NCBI RefSeq assembly: GCF_019857225.1
Contig: NZ_JAFJSY010000029.1
Span: forward strand, 55,888-119,887
Direction: 5' to 3'
From: Streptomyces plumbidurans
Lineage (GTDB): Bacteria > Actinomycetota > Actinomycetes > Streptomycetales > Streptomycetaceae
DNA length: 64,000 nt
A program made the position numbers and the translations under genes. The notes under the pieces were generated by a model, which worked only from the letters and a program-made list of their open reading frames with translations, was not told the origin of the DNA and ran no database searches. Of the stretch, positions 56,816 through 64,000 are shown in pieces. Each line of letters opens with the position of its first letter. Positions within the stretch are counted from its first letter, which is position 1.

Positions 56816-59086
56816 TCAGACGAACCGGCGCAGGCGGAGGCTGTTCGTCACCACGAACACCGACGAGAAGGCCATCGCGGCGCCCGCGATCATCGGGTTC
56901 AGCAGTCCGGCGGCCGCCAGCGGCAGCGCGGCCACGTTGTACCCGAAGGCCCACACGAGGTTGCCCTTGATCGTGGCCAGCGTCCGGCGCGAGAGCCGGA
57001 TCGCGTCCGCGGCCACCCGCAGATCCCCGCGCACCAGCGTCAGATCGCCCGCCTCGATCGCCGCGTCCGTCCCGGTGCCCATCGCCAGGCCCAGATCGGC
57101 GGTGGCGAGCGCGGCCGCGTCGTTGACGCCGTCGCCGACCATCGCCACGCTCCGGCCCTCGGCCTGCAGCCGCCGCACGGCCTCGGCCTTCTCCTCGGGC
57201 AGGACCTCCGCGATCACCTGCTCGATGCCGACGGAGCGCGCCACCGCCTCGGCCACCGCCCGGTTGTCGCCGGTCAGCAGCACCGGCGTGAGCCCCAGCG
57301 CGCGCAGTGCGCGCACCGCCTCCGCACTGGTCTCCCGGACCGCGTCGGCGACGGTGACGACACCGCGTGCCACCCCGTCCCAGCCGACGACCACGGCGGT
57401 ACGTCCGTCGCCCTCGGCCCGGGCCTTGGCGCGGGCGAGTTCCGGGGGCAGCTGCGCGGTGTACTCGGCGAGCCGTCCGACGGCCACCTCGTGGCCCTCC
57501 ACGCGCCCCCGGACGCCCCGTCCGGGCACGTTCTCGAAGCTCTCGACCTCCGGGAGCCGTCCCGTTCGTTCCGTGGCGCCCAGCGCGATCGCGCGGGCCA
57601 CGGGATGCTCGGAGGCGTGCTCGACGGCGCCCGCGAGCCGCAGGACCTCGCTCTCGTCGGTGCCGTCGGCGACGTAGACCTCGTGCAGGGTCATACGGCC
57701 GGTGGTGACCGTGCCGGTCTTGTCGAGGAGGACGGTGTCGACGCGGCGCGTGGACTCGAGGACCTCCGGGCCCTTGATCAGGATGCCCAGCTGTGCGCCG
57801 CGACCGGTGCCGACCATCAGCGCGGTGGGTGTGGCCAGGCCCAGCGCGCACGGGCAGGCGATGATCAGGACCGCGACGGCCGCGGTGAAGGCGGCGACCG
57901 CGTCGCCGGTGACGCCCAGCCAGGCGCCGAATGTCGCGACCGCGATCAGCATGACCACCGGGACGAAGACCGCCGAGATCCGGTCGGCGAGCCGCTGCAC
58001 CTCGGCCTTGCCGTTCTGCGCGTCCTCCACCAGCTTCGCCATCCGCGCGAGCTGCGTGTCGGCGCCCACGCGCGTGGCCTCGACCACGAGCCGGCCCCCG
58101 GCGTTCACGGTGGCCCCGGTGACGGCGTCGCCCACGCCCACGTCCACCGGCACCGACTCGCCGGTCAGCATCGAGGCGTCCACGGCGGACGTGCCCTCGG
58201 CGACGGTGCCGTCGGTCGCGATCTTCTCCCCGGGCCGTACGACGAACCGGTCCCCGACGGCCAGTTGCGACACCGGGATGCGCAGCTCACGGCCGTCGCG
58301 CAGGACGGTCACGTCCTTGGCGCCGAGCTCCATCAGCGCCCTGAGCGCCGCTCCGGCACGCCGCTTGGAGCGGGCCTCCAGATAGCGGCCGAGCAGGATG
58401 AGGGCGACCACGCCGGCGGCGACCTCGAGATAGATCGTGGAGGCGCCGTCCGCGCGCGAGACGGTGAGGCGGAACTCGTCGCGCATGCCGGACCGGCCCG
58501 CGTCGCCGAGGAACAGCGCCCACAAAGACCAGCCGAACGCGGCCAGCGTGCCGACCGAGACCAGCGTGTCCATGGTGGCCGCGCCGTGCCGGGCGTTCGT
58601 CCAGGCGGCCCGGTGGAAGGGCAGCCCGCCCCAGACGACCACCGGAGCGGCGAGGGTGAGGGCCAGCCACTGCCAGTTGCCGAACTGCAGGGCCGGGACC
58701 ATGGACAGCAGCACCACGGGCAGCGCGAGCAGGGCGGAGACCGTCAGGCGCCTGCGCCCGGCAGTGAGTTCGGGGTCCTCGGCGGGCTCCTGCCCGGCCG
58801 CGTCCCGCCCGGTGGGCTCCGGCCGCGGCGCGGGCGGCTCCTCGGCGGTGTACCCCGTCCTCACCACGGTGGCGATCAGGTCCGCGACCTGTACGTCCGC
58901 CGGGAAGGCGATCCGCGCCTTCTCCGTCGCGTAGTTCACCGTGGCGCTGACGCCGTCCATGCGGTTGAGCTTCTTCTCGACGCGCGCCGCGCAGGAGGCG
59001 CAGGTCATCCCGCCGATGAGCAGTTCGACCTCGGACTCCTGCGCGGCCGTGCGTATCGCCGGAGTCGCTGCGGTGGTGCCGGTCAT
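56816..59086 (-). CDS. copA: copper-exporting P-type ATPase
   Basis: 756 residues, P1B-1 Cu+ pump. N-terminal metal-binding domain LLIGGMTCASCAARVEKKLN (C29, C32), transport site IIACPCALGLATPTALMVGT, phosphorylation motif VLLDKTGTVTTGRM, HP motif EHASEHPVARAIAL, ATP-site GDGRTAVVV and hinge MVGDGVNDAAALATADLGLA. C-terminal copper-site residues lie in FGYNVAALPLAAAGLLNP and MAFSSVFVVTNSLRL. ATG 59084-59086, 21 bp after the copZ stop, so the pair is an operon. Expected to be induced by copper through the CsoR-type box at 59414. Confidence 0.94.
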   Translation of the reverse strand: MTGTTAATPAIRTAAQESEVELLIGGMTCASCAARVEKKLNRMDGVSATVNYATEKARIAFPADVQVADLIATVVRTGYTAEEPPAPRPEPTGRDAAGQEPAEDPELTAGRRRLTVSALLALPVVLLSMVPALQFGNWQWLALTLAAPVVVWGGLPFHRAAWTNARHGAATMDTLVSVGTLAAFGWSLWALFLGDAGRSGMRDEFRLTVSRADGASTIYLEVAAGVVALILLGRYLEARSKRRAGAALRALMELGAKDVTVLRDGRELRIPVSQLAVGDRFVVRPGEKIATDGTVAEGTSAVDASMLTGESVPVDVGVGDAVTGATVNAGGRLVVEATRVGADTQLARMAKLVEDAQNGKAEVQRLADRISAVFVPVVMLIAVATFGAWLGVTGDAVAAFTAAVAVLIIACPCALGLATPTALMVGTGRGAQLGILIKGPEVLESTRRVDTVLLDKTGTVTTGRMTLHEVYVADGTDESEVLRLAGAVEHASEHPVARAIALGATERTGRLPEVESFENVPGRGVRGRVEGHEVAVGRLAEYTAQLPPELARAKARAEGDGRTAVVVGWDGVARGVVTVADAVRETSAEAVRALRALGLTPVLLTGDNRAVAEAVARSVGIEQVIAEVLPEEKAEAVRRLQAEGRSVAMVGDGVNDAAALATADLGLAMGTGTDAAIEAGDLTLVRGDLRVAADAIRLSRRTLATIKGNLVWAFGYNVAALPLAAAGLLNPMIAGAAMAFSSVFVVTNSLRLRRFV

Positions 59087-59107
59087 CTCGGGTACCCGCG
59101 TCCGGTG

Positions 59108-59347
59108 TCAGATCTGTCCGACGAGCTCGAAACCCGCCTCGTCCACCGCTTCGCGCACGGCGGACTCGTCGAGCGGGGCCGCGGAGACGACGGTGACCTC
59201 GCCGGTCGCCGCGGCCGCCGTGACCGAGGTGACGCCGGGAAGCTCGCGGATCTCGCCGGAGACGGCGCCCTCGCAGTGTCCGCAGCTCATCCCGGTCACC
59301 TTGTAGACGGCGGTGACGGTACCCGGGGTATCGGTCTGGGCGGTCAT
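59108..59347 (-). CDS. copZ: copper chaperone CopZ
   Basis: 79 residues, one HMA domain: TAVYKVTGMSCGHCEGAVSG with Cu+-binding C22 and C25, ending EAVDEAGFELVGQI. It carries Cu+ to CopA. ATG 59345-59347 follows GAGGAG by seven bases. First gene of copZ-copA, 70 bp downstream of the CsoR-type box. Confidence 0.94.
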   Translation of the reverse strand: MTAQTDTPGTVTAVYKVTGMSCGHCEGAVSGEIRELPGVTSVTAAAATGEVTVVSAAPLDESAVREAVDEAGFELVGQI

Positions 59348-59413
59348 GTCGTTCTCCTCGTCGAGGCATGTGGGGCAGAGGGGGCCCACGGGGGGACCCG
59401 CTCCTTCCACACT

Positions 59414-59429
59414 ATACCCCTAGGGGGTA
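59414..59429. promoter_or_regulatory. CsoR-type copper operator
   Basis: ATACCCCTAGGGGGTA matches the known CsoR box (TACCC...GGGTA around CCCCTAGGGG). It lies between copZ and the divergent alcohol dehydrogenase, 28 bp from the latter's start, so it could affect both. No csoR gene is in the window. Confidence 0.85.
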
Positions 59430-59456
59430 CTTTTCACGGTGACGACGGGAGCGCGC

Positions 59457-60500
59457 ATGCGGGCAGTGGTGTTCGAGCAGTTCGGTGAGCCGGCCGAGGT
59501 ACGCGAGGTGGCCGACCCCCGGCCGGCCCCCCACGGAGTGGTCGTACGGGTACGGGCCACCGGCCTGTGCCGCAGCGACTGGCACGGCTGGCAGGGTCAC
59601 GACCCCGACATCGCCCTCCCGCACGTACCGGGCCACGAACTCGCCGGCACCATCGAGGCGGTCGGTGCCCGCGTCGGCAACTGGCGCCCCGGCGACCGCG
59701 TCACCGTCCCCTTCGTCTGCGCCTGCGGAACCTGCGCGGCCTGCGCCACGGGGGACCAGCAGGTCTGCGAGCGCCAGACCCAGCCCGGGTTCACCCACTG
59801 GGGCTCGTTCGCGCAGTACGTGGCGCTCGACCACGCCGACGTGAACCTCGTGGCGATCCCGGACGGCCTGTCGTTCGCCACGGCGGCGGCGCTGGGCTGC
59901 AGGTTCGCCACGGCCTACCGGGCGGTCGTCCAGCAGGGCCGCATCGCGGCGGGGGAGTGGGTCGCGGTCCACGGGTGCGGGGGTGTGGGCCTGTCCGCGG
60001 TGATGATCGCGGCCGCCTCGGGGGCGCGGGTGATCGCGGTGGACGTGGCGCCCGGGGCCCTGGAGCTGGCGCGGAGGTTCGGTGCGGCGGAGTGCGTCGA
60101 CGCGGCGGCGGTGCCGGACACGGCCGCGGCGGTCCGCGAACTGAGCGGCGGCGGCGCCCAGTTGTCCCTCGACGCCCTGGGCTCGCCCGTCACCTGCGCC
60201 GCCTCGGTGAACGGCCTGCGCCGCCGGGGCCGGCACGTCCAGGTCGGCCTGCTGCCGTCGAGCACCGGTACGACCCCCGTGCCGATGGCCCGCGCGATCG
60301 CCCTGGAGCTCGAACTCCTCGGCAGCCACGGCATGGCCGCGCACACCTACCCGCCCATGCTGGAGCTGGTGCGGGCGGGCGTGCTGCGCCCCGACCTCCT
60401 GGTCACCTCGACCATCGCCCTGGACGCGGCGCCCGCGGCGCTGGCGGCGATGGACACGGCCCCGGCGGCGGGGGTCACCGTCATCGAGCCGTGGAGCTGA
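59457..60500 (+). CDS. zinc-dependent alcohol dehydrogenase (MDR family)
   Basis: 347 residues. Catalytic-zinc Cys in RATGLCRSDWHGWQGHDPDI, PGHELAGTIEAVG with the second ligand His/Glu, structural-zinc cysteines CACGTCAACATGDQQVC, and Rossmann VAVHGCGGVGLSAVMIAAAS. NAD(P)-dependent oxidation of an alcohol or polyol is expected. ATG 59457 follows GGGAG by six bases. Its promoter region is shared with copZA and includes the CsoR-type box, which hints at copper-linked expression but may be coincidence. Its 3' end overlaps the convergent GNAT gene by 20 bp. Confidence 0.88.
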   Translation: MRAVVFEQFGEPAEVREVADPRPAPHGVVVRVRATGLCRSDWHGWQGHDPDIALPHVPGHELAGTIEAVGARVGNWRPGDRVTVPFVCACGTCAACATGDQQVCERQTQPGFTHWGSFAQYVALDHADVNLVAIPDGLSFATAAALGCRFATAYRAVVQQGRIAAGEWVAVHGCGGVGLSAVMIAAASGARVIAVDVAPGALELARRFGAAECVDAAAVPDTAAAVRELSGGGAQLSLDALGSPVTCAASVNGLRRRGRHVQVGLLPSSTGTTPVPMARAIALELELLGSHGMAAHTYPPMLELVRAGVLRPDLLVTSTIALDAAPAALAAMDTAPAAGVTVIEPWS

Positions 60501-61062
60501 CGGAGCCGGTCGCACGGGCCCGCCACTCGTGCTCGAGGATGCCCATGAGCACCTCGTCCACCCAGCCGCCGTCCCGCGACTGCGCCTCCCGGCGTACGCC
60601 CTCGACCACGAAACCGACCTTCTCGTAGACGCGCCGGGCGCGGTGGTTGTCGCCGTAGACCTCCAACCCGATCCGGTGCAGACCGAGTTGGTCGAAGCCG
60701 TACCCGACGATCAGCCGGACGGCCTCGGTGCCGACGCCGCGGTCGCGGCCGTGGGGGCCGATGAGGGTGCGGAAGTTGCAACTGCGGGCGGCCGGGTCCC
60801 AGTTGTTCAGGACGACCTCGCCGAGCAGTTCGCCGGTCGCCGGATCGGTGACGGCGAGGTCCAGCCGGTCGGGGGCGGTGGCGCGGTCGCCGTACAGGGC
60901 CCGCACACGCTCCAGTGTCAGTTCCGCGGGCGGCGCGAAGGTGAACCGTATGACCTCGGGGTCCTGGATGATCTCCCAGATCCCCTCGGCATCGGCCGCG
61001 GTGAAGGGTCGCAGCACGGTCTTCTCGCCGGTGAGGACGGGTTTGACGGAGAAGTCGCTCAT
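60481..61062 (-). CDS. GNAT family acetyltransferase (RimJ/RimL-like)
   Basis: 193 residues. TVLRPFTAADAEGIWEIIQD, EVVLNNWDPAARSCNFRTLI, the acetyl-CoA-binding GPHGRDRGVGTEAVRLIVGY and C-terminal LEVYGDNHRARRVYEKVGFV, VEGVRREAQSRDGGWVDEVL are typical of Acetyltransf_3 proteins that modify ribosomal-protein N-termini, small amines or antibiotics. ATG 61060-61062. Substrate unknown; stands alone. Confidence 0.88.
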   Translation of the reverse strand: MSDFSVKPVLTGEKTVLRPFTAADAEGIWEIIQDPEVIRFTFAPPAELTLERVRALYGDRATAPDRLDLAVTDPATGELLGEVVLNNWDPAARSCNFRTLIGPHGRDRGVGTEAVRLIVGYGFDQLGLHRIGLEVYGDNHRARRVYEKVGFVVEGVRREAQSRDGGWVDEVLMGILEHEWRARATGSVSSTAR

Positions 61063-61150
61063 GAAGTGACTGTGCCCCACGGGGTCGGTGGGGCACAGGT
61101 GGTTTTCTGTGGGTGACTGTGTGGGTGAGCGTGTGCGTGGCCGCGGGAGG

Positions 61151-61351
61151 TCAGTCATCCCTCCGGCCGCGGTTTCCCGGCCGGGAGGCGACCCAGGCCC
61201 GGACCGTGTCGGCGTACCAGAAGGGCTTGCCGCTCTCGACGTGGTCGGGCGGGGGCAGCAGCCCGTGCTTGCGGTAGGACCGCACGGTGTCCGGCTGCAC
61301 CTTGATGTGCGCCGCGATCTCCTTGTACGACCAGAGCCTTCGGTCGGTCAT
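61151..61351 (-). CDS. small helix-turn-helix (MerR/AlpA-like) DNA-binding protein
   Basis: 66 residues consisting of one winged-helix domain: LWSYKEIAAHIKVQPDTVRS, YRKHGLLPPPDHVESGKPFW. Such stand-alone domains act as regulators or as excisionase-like accessory factors; no recombinase is near, so a regulatory role is more likely. ATG 61349-61351 is preferred because GGGAGG lies eight bases upstream; a GTG three codons earlier is possible. The upstream 365-bp gap contains two TGTGACAC direct repeats that might be its binding sites. Confidence 0.85.
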   Translation of the reverse strand: MTDRRLWSYKEIAAHIKVQPDTVRSYRKHGLLPPPDHVESGKPFWYADTVRAWVASRPGNRGRRDD

Positions 61352-61716
61352 GGGCAGCACCTCCCTGCGCGCGCCGCGGGGGCGGCCGGGGGCGGCCGTC
61401 GGGGGAGCCGGACGCTGCGCTGGCGATCACAAAGCCTGTGCCCGGTCAACGACGGTGCGTGACAGGAGGGCAGGGCCTGTGGGCCGGGTGTGACGCAGAA
61501 CCCGCGTACATGCGACATGTGTGACACGAGGGGGGCGTTTGTGACACAAGCGCCGCAAAGGCGCACGCGGGCTCACCGGCGCGGCGCATTGACAGCCGCT
61601 CGCCCACGTTCACTGCACCCCCCCAAAGGGGCGCGGGGAACTGCGCGACCAACCACGCACGACCGCCGCCCGCGCCCCCACAGGACCCGGCAGACGACTG
61701 GGCGCCCTGCCGAAAA
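61352..61716. other. 365-bp gap with direct repeats and a dispersed element
   Basis: No gene. TGTGACAC occurs at 61520-61527 and 61540-61547, exactly 20 bp apart, and GTGTGACG/GCGTGACA variants lie just before. The dispersed GC-rich element (61628-61664) follows, near the 3' end of the isomerase gene. Confidence 0.65.
61628..61664. repeat. dispersed GC-rich intergenic element, copy 2
   Basis: GGGGCGCGGGG (61628-61638) followed by AACTGCGCGACCAACCACGC; the same head and CGCGACCA(A/G)CCACG tail as at 1447-1515. It lies 53 bp downstream of the isomerase stop codon. Confidence 0.6.
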
Positions 61717-62643
61717 TCACGCCCCGCAGGACCGCAAGAACGCCCGAGTCCGCTGAGCGATGGGCAACGGAGCATCCGGCGCACACGGATACATGTCCTG
61801 CTCCACGATCGCGAACAACTCCACCCCCAACGCCTGCGCGGCATCCAGCACAGGCTCCAGAGCAGGCACCCCCGCAGGCGGCTCGCACATGACCCCCTGC
61901 CCCACGGCCGGCCCGAACGGCGTCCCCTTGGCCCGTACATCGGCCAGGATCTCGGGATCCACCTGCTTCAGATGCAGATACCCGATCCGCTCGCCGTAGG
62001 TCTCGATCAGCTTGACGCTGTCCCCGCCGCAGTAGGCGTAGTGCCCCGTGTCCAGGCACAGCGACACCACGCCGGAGTCGGTCCCGTCGAGGAACCGTAC
62101 GACGTTCTCCTCGCTGTCGATGTGGGTGTCGGCGTGCGGATGGACCACGATCCGCAGCCCGTACTCCTCGCGCACCCGGCGTCCCAGCCGCTCCGTCAGG
62201 GTGTTCAGATTGCGCCATTGTTCGGGCGTCAGTGTGTCCGGCTCCAGCACCTCGCCGGTCTTGTCGTCCCGCCAGAAGGACGGGATGACCACCAGGTGGG
62301 ACGCTCCCATCGCCTGCGCGAGGGCCGCGTTGTCCGCGACGTGGGCCCAGGTCTTCTCCCACACGGCCTCGCCGTGATGCAGGCCGGTGAACACCGTGCC
62401 GGCCGACACCTTCAGGCCGCGCCGGGACGTCTCCTCGGTGAGGACGGCCGGATCGGTCGGCAGATACCCGTACGGGCCCAGTTCGATCCACTCGTAGCCG
62501 GACTCCGCGACCTCGTCGAGGAAGCGCTGCCAGGGGACTTGGCGCGGGTCGTCCGGGAACCACACGCCCCAGGAGTCGGGCGCCGAGCCGACGCGGATGC
62601 GGGAAAGACCGGAAGATGGTGATTGAGGTGACAGTGACGTCAT
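61717..62643 (-). CDS. TIM-barrel isomerase/dehydratase of an inositol-type cluster (IolE/IolH-like)
   Basis: 308 residues. VGSAPDSWGVWFPDDPRQVP, FLDEVAESGYEWIELGPYGY, then metal-ligand regions LRIVVHPHADTHIDSEENVV (His/Glu), VSLCLDTGHYAYCGG (Asp, His), YLHLKQVDPEI (His) and LFAIVEQDMYP (Glu) show an AP-endonuclease-2-like barrel. Divergence from an iolC-type kinase suggests inositol or keto-inositol metabolism; it lacks the GINPxxWTNDD start of classical IolE. ATG 62641-62643 has no ribosome site and lies seven bases after a -10 box, so the mRNA is probably leaderless. Confidence 0.83.
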   Translation of the reverse strand: MTSLSPQSPSSGLSRIRVGSAPDSWGVWFPDDPRQVPWQRFLDEVAESGYEWIELGPYGYLPTDPAVLTEETSRRGLKVSAGTVFTGLHHGEAVWEKTWAHVADNAALAQAMGASHLVVIPSFWRDDKTGEVLEPDTLTPEQWRNLNTLTERLGRRVREEYGLRIVVHPHADTHIDSEENVVRFLDGTDSGVVSLCLDTGHYAYCGGDSVKLIETYGERIGYLHLKQVDPEILADVRAKGTPFGPAVGQGVMCEPPAGVPALEPVLDAAQALGVELFAIVEQDMYPCAPDAPLPIAQRTRAFLRSCGA

Positions 62644-62650
62644 GGCGGCC

Positions 62651-62679
62651 AGAGTGCGGGTCCCGGCAGGGGGTGTCAA
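62651..62679 (-). promoter_or_regulatory. promoter of the leaderless isomerase gene
   Basis: On the minus strand TTGACA (62679-62674) and CACTCT (62656-62651) are 17 bp apart; the -10 ends seven bases before the ATG. Confidence 0.6.
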
Positions 62680-62692
62680 GGTCTGGTCCGAA

Positions 62693-62737
62693 TGTCTGGA
62701 CAAAACATTGACAGGGCTCCCTGTGCGGAGCTAGAAA
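62693..62737 (+). promoter_or_regulatory. iolC promoter with an upstream dyad
   Basis: TTGACA (62708-62713) and TAGAAA (62732-62737) are 18 bp apart. TGTCTGGACA (62693-62702) and the AATGT-N9-ACATT pair just upstream lie between the two divergent promoters and could bind one regulator of both. Confidence 0.65.
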
Positions 62738-62767
62738 CCGGGGGAGAGGCGCAACGAAGGGAAGCCG

Positions 62768-63718
62768 ATGGCGTACGACCTGATCACCATGGGGCGGATC
62801 GGGGTGGACCTCTATCCGCTCCAGACCGGTGTGCCGCTGCCGCAGGTGACGAGCTTCGGCAAGTTCCTCGGCGGCTCGGCGAGCAATGTCGCGGTGGCCG
62901 CGGCCCGCCTCGGCCGCCGCACCGCGGTGATCACCCGCACCGGCGACGACCCCTTCGGCACCTACCTCCACGAGGCCCTGCAGGGCTTCGGCGTCGACGA
63001 CCGCTGGGTCACCCCGGTCCCGGGCCTGCCCACGCCGGTCACCTTCTGCGAGATCTTTCCGCCGGACGACTTCCCGCTGTACTTCTACCGGCTGCCCAAG
63101 GCCCCCGACCTGGAGATCGGCGCCCACGAACTCGATCTCGACGCCATCCGTGACGCCCGTATCTTCTGGGTCACCGGCACCGGCCTGAGCGAGGAGCCGA
63201 GCCGTACGGCCACGCTGGCGGCCCTCGCGCACCGCGCCAGGTCCGGCACCACGGTCTTCGACCTCGACTGGCGCCCCATGTTCTGGAGCGACCCCGCCGC
63301 CGCCCGCTCCTTCTACCAGGAGGCCCTGCGCCACACCACCGTCGCGGTCGGCAACCTCGACGAGGTGGAGGTCGCCACCGGAGTGCGCGAACCGCAGGCC
63401 GCCGCCCAGGCGTTGCTGGACGCGGGCTGTGAACTCGCCGTCGTCAAGCAGGGACCCAAGGGCGTCCTCGCCGCCAGCAGCAAGGGCGAGTTCGCGGAGG
63501 TGCCGCCGCTGCCGGTCACCGTGCTCAACGGCCTCGGCGCGGGCGACGCCTTCGGCGGCTCGCTGTGCGACGGACTGCTGGCGGGCCGCGACCTGGAGAC
63601 GGTCATGCGGTACGCCAACGCGGCCGGCGCGATCGTCGCCTCCCGCCTGGAGTGCTCCTCCGCCATGCCCACCGCCGACGAGATCGAGGCCGCCGTCCGG
63701 GCCGGAGCGGTGCTGTGA
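62768..63718 (+). CDS. iolC: 5-dehydro-2-deoxygluconokinase (IolC, PfkB family)
   Basis: 316 residues, PfkB sugar kinase. Seen: LITMGRIGVDLYPLQTGVPL, FGKFLGGSASNVAVAAARLG (substrate site), VFDLDWRPMFWSD, and VLNGLGAGDAFGGSLCDGLL with catalytic Asp. The RIGVDLYP and DLDWRPxxW stretches are typical of IolC, which phosphorylates 2-deoxy-5-keto-D-gluconate in myo-inositol breakdown. ATG 62768 follows AAGGGAA. Its TGA overlaps the GTG of the following aldolase gene. Divergent from an IolE/IolH-like isomerase. Confidence 0.9.
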   Translation: MAYDLITMGRIGVDLYPLQTGVPLPQVTSFGKFLGGSASNVAVAAARLGRRTAVITRTGDDPFGTYLHEALQGFGVDDRWVTPVPGLPTPVTFCEIFPPDDFPLYFYRLPKAPDLEIGAHELDLDAIRDARIFWVTGTGLSEEPSRTATLAALAHRARSGTTVFDLDWRPMFWSDPAAARSFYQEALRHTTVAVGNLDEVEVATGVREPQAAAQALLDAGCELAVVKQGPKGVLAASSKGEFAEVPPLPVTVLNGLGAGDAFGGSLCDGLLAGRDLETVMRYANAAGAIVASRLECSSAMPTADEIEAAVRAGAVL

Positions 63719-64000
63719 GGGCGGGCCGGGTCTCGGGCGCCCACCCCGAGGGCGGGGACGGCGTCGCGCACGCGCGCGTGGACGTCGCCGCACTCGTGCG
63801 CACCCGCACCCATCACCCCGAGGCCGTCGCGGAGGCCGCCGCCCGCCGCGCCCGCAGACCGCTGGTCGGCGACTCCGGCCGGCTGATGATCGTGGCCGCC
63901 GACCACCCGGCCCGCGGCGCGCTCGGCGTGTCGGGTCGCAGGTTCGCCATGGCCAACCGCGCCGACCTGCTCGAACGCCTCTGCCTCGCGCTCTCCCGCC
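63715..64000 (+). CDS. Cgl0158/deoxyribose-phosphate-aldolase-like protein (5' part only)
   Basis: The first 95 residues are visible before the window ends. LMIVAADHPARGALGVSGRR followed by FAMANRADLLERL matches the class I aldolase-like (Cgl0158) family found next to iolC in actinobacterial inositol clusters, where it is thought to act on the phosphorylated keto-sugar. GTG 63715-63717 overlaps the iolC stop (GTGA). Catalytic Lys lies outside the window. Confidence 0.82.
   Translation, partial: MRAGRVSGAHPEGGDGVAHARVDVAALVRTRTHHPEAVAEAAARRARRPLVGDSGRLMIVAADHPARGALGVSGRRFAMANRADLLERLCLALSR

Overview
The window is a stretch of chromosome from a high-GC actinomycete, almost certainly a Streptomyces. 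The evidence is strong G/C bias at third codon positions, many GTG starts, chains of GTGA/ATGA start-stop overlaps, DmdR-type iron boxes, an XRE/DUF397 regulatory pair, a mycothiol-dependent-isomerase-type protein and leaderless-looking genes. The gene order resembles, from memory and unchecked, the S. coelicolor segment running from desA (SCO2782) to the inositol genes (about SCO2726). No tRNA, rRNA, insertion sequence, prophage or CRISPR array was found.

Layout. 1-2645: iron acquisition on the minus strand (desE siderophore-binding lipoprotein, siderophore-interacting reductase, 5' part of desA), with two iron boxes. 2699-8404: minus-strand leucine/branched acyl-CoA catabolic operon (two-subunit methylcrotonyl-type carboxylase, HMG-CoA lyase, acyl-CoA dehydrogenase), divergent from a leaderless TetR gene and a second, LCAD-type dehydrogenase, TesB thioesterase and a CDF metal exporter. 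12299-13390: metalloenzyme-fold protein whose N-terminus is a minisatellite. 13412-14209: a phosphatase-like protein. 14302-20108: PucR regulator divergent from a Na+/solute symporter, agmatinase-family enzyme and TPP enzyme operon. 20109-21669: XRE/DUF397/unknown cassette. 21588-34439: envelope and secreted functions (GT39 glycosyltransferase, beta-lactamase-fold hydrolase, phytase-like esterase, full-length ABC exporter with one degenerate ATPase site, small secreted protein, S37 tripeptidyl aminopeptidase, lipoprotein, GH3 hexosaminidase). 34760-38550: LysR/EamA divergent pair followed by an EPSP-synthase paralogue and GNAT enzyme. 38646-41076: TIM-barrel epimerase, MarR-GNAT fusion, DHFR-like reductase. 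41261-41740: a 24-bp minisatellite. 41720-46206: LacI regulator and a three-gene sugar/polyol operon. 46207-46395: a structured non-coding block. 46396-52251: ribose operon rbsR-A-CB-K-D with a permease-binding protein fusion. 52380-54638: RecD-like helicase. 54889-56178: citrate synthase. 56816-59347: copper export copA/copZ with a CsoR-type box, divergent from a zinc alcohol dehydrogenase. 60481-61351: GNAT and small HTH protein. 61717-64000: inositol-type genes (divergent TIM-barrel isomerase, IolC kinase, aldolase fragment).

How it fits together. Most genes form small self-contained catabolic or transport modules, each with its own local regulator and visible operators. The least explained parts are two minisatellites, the short structured block at 46225-46384, the symporter/agmatinase/TPP-enzyme module and the leader of the citrate synthase gene. 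All functional calls come from reading the sequence and recalling families; no database search was run.
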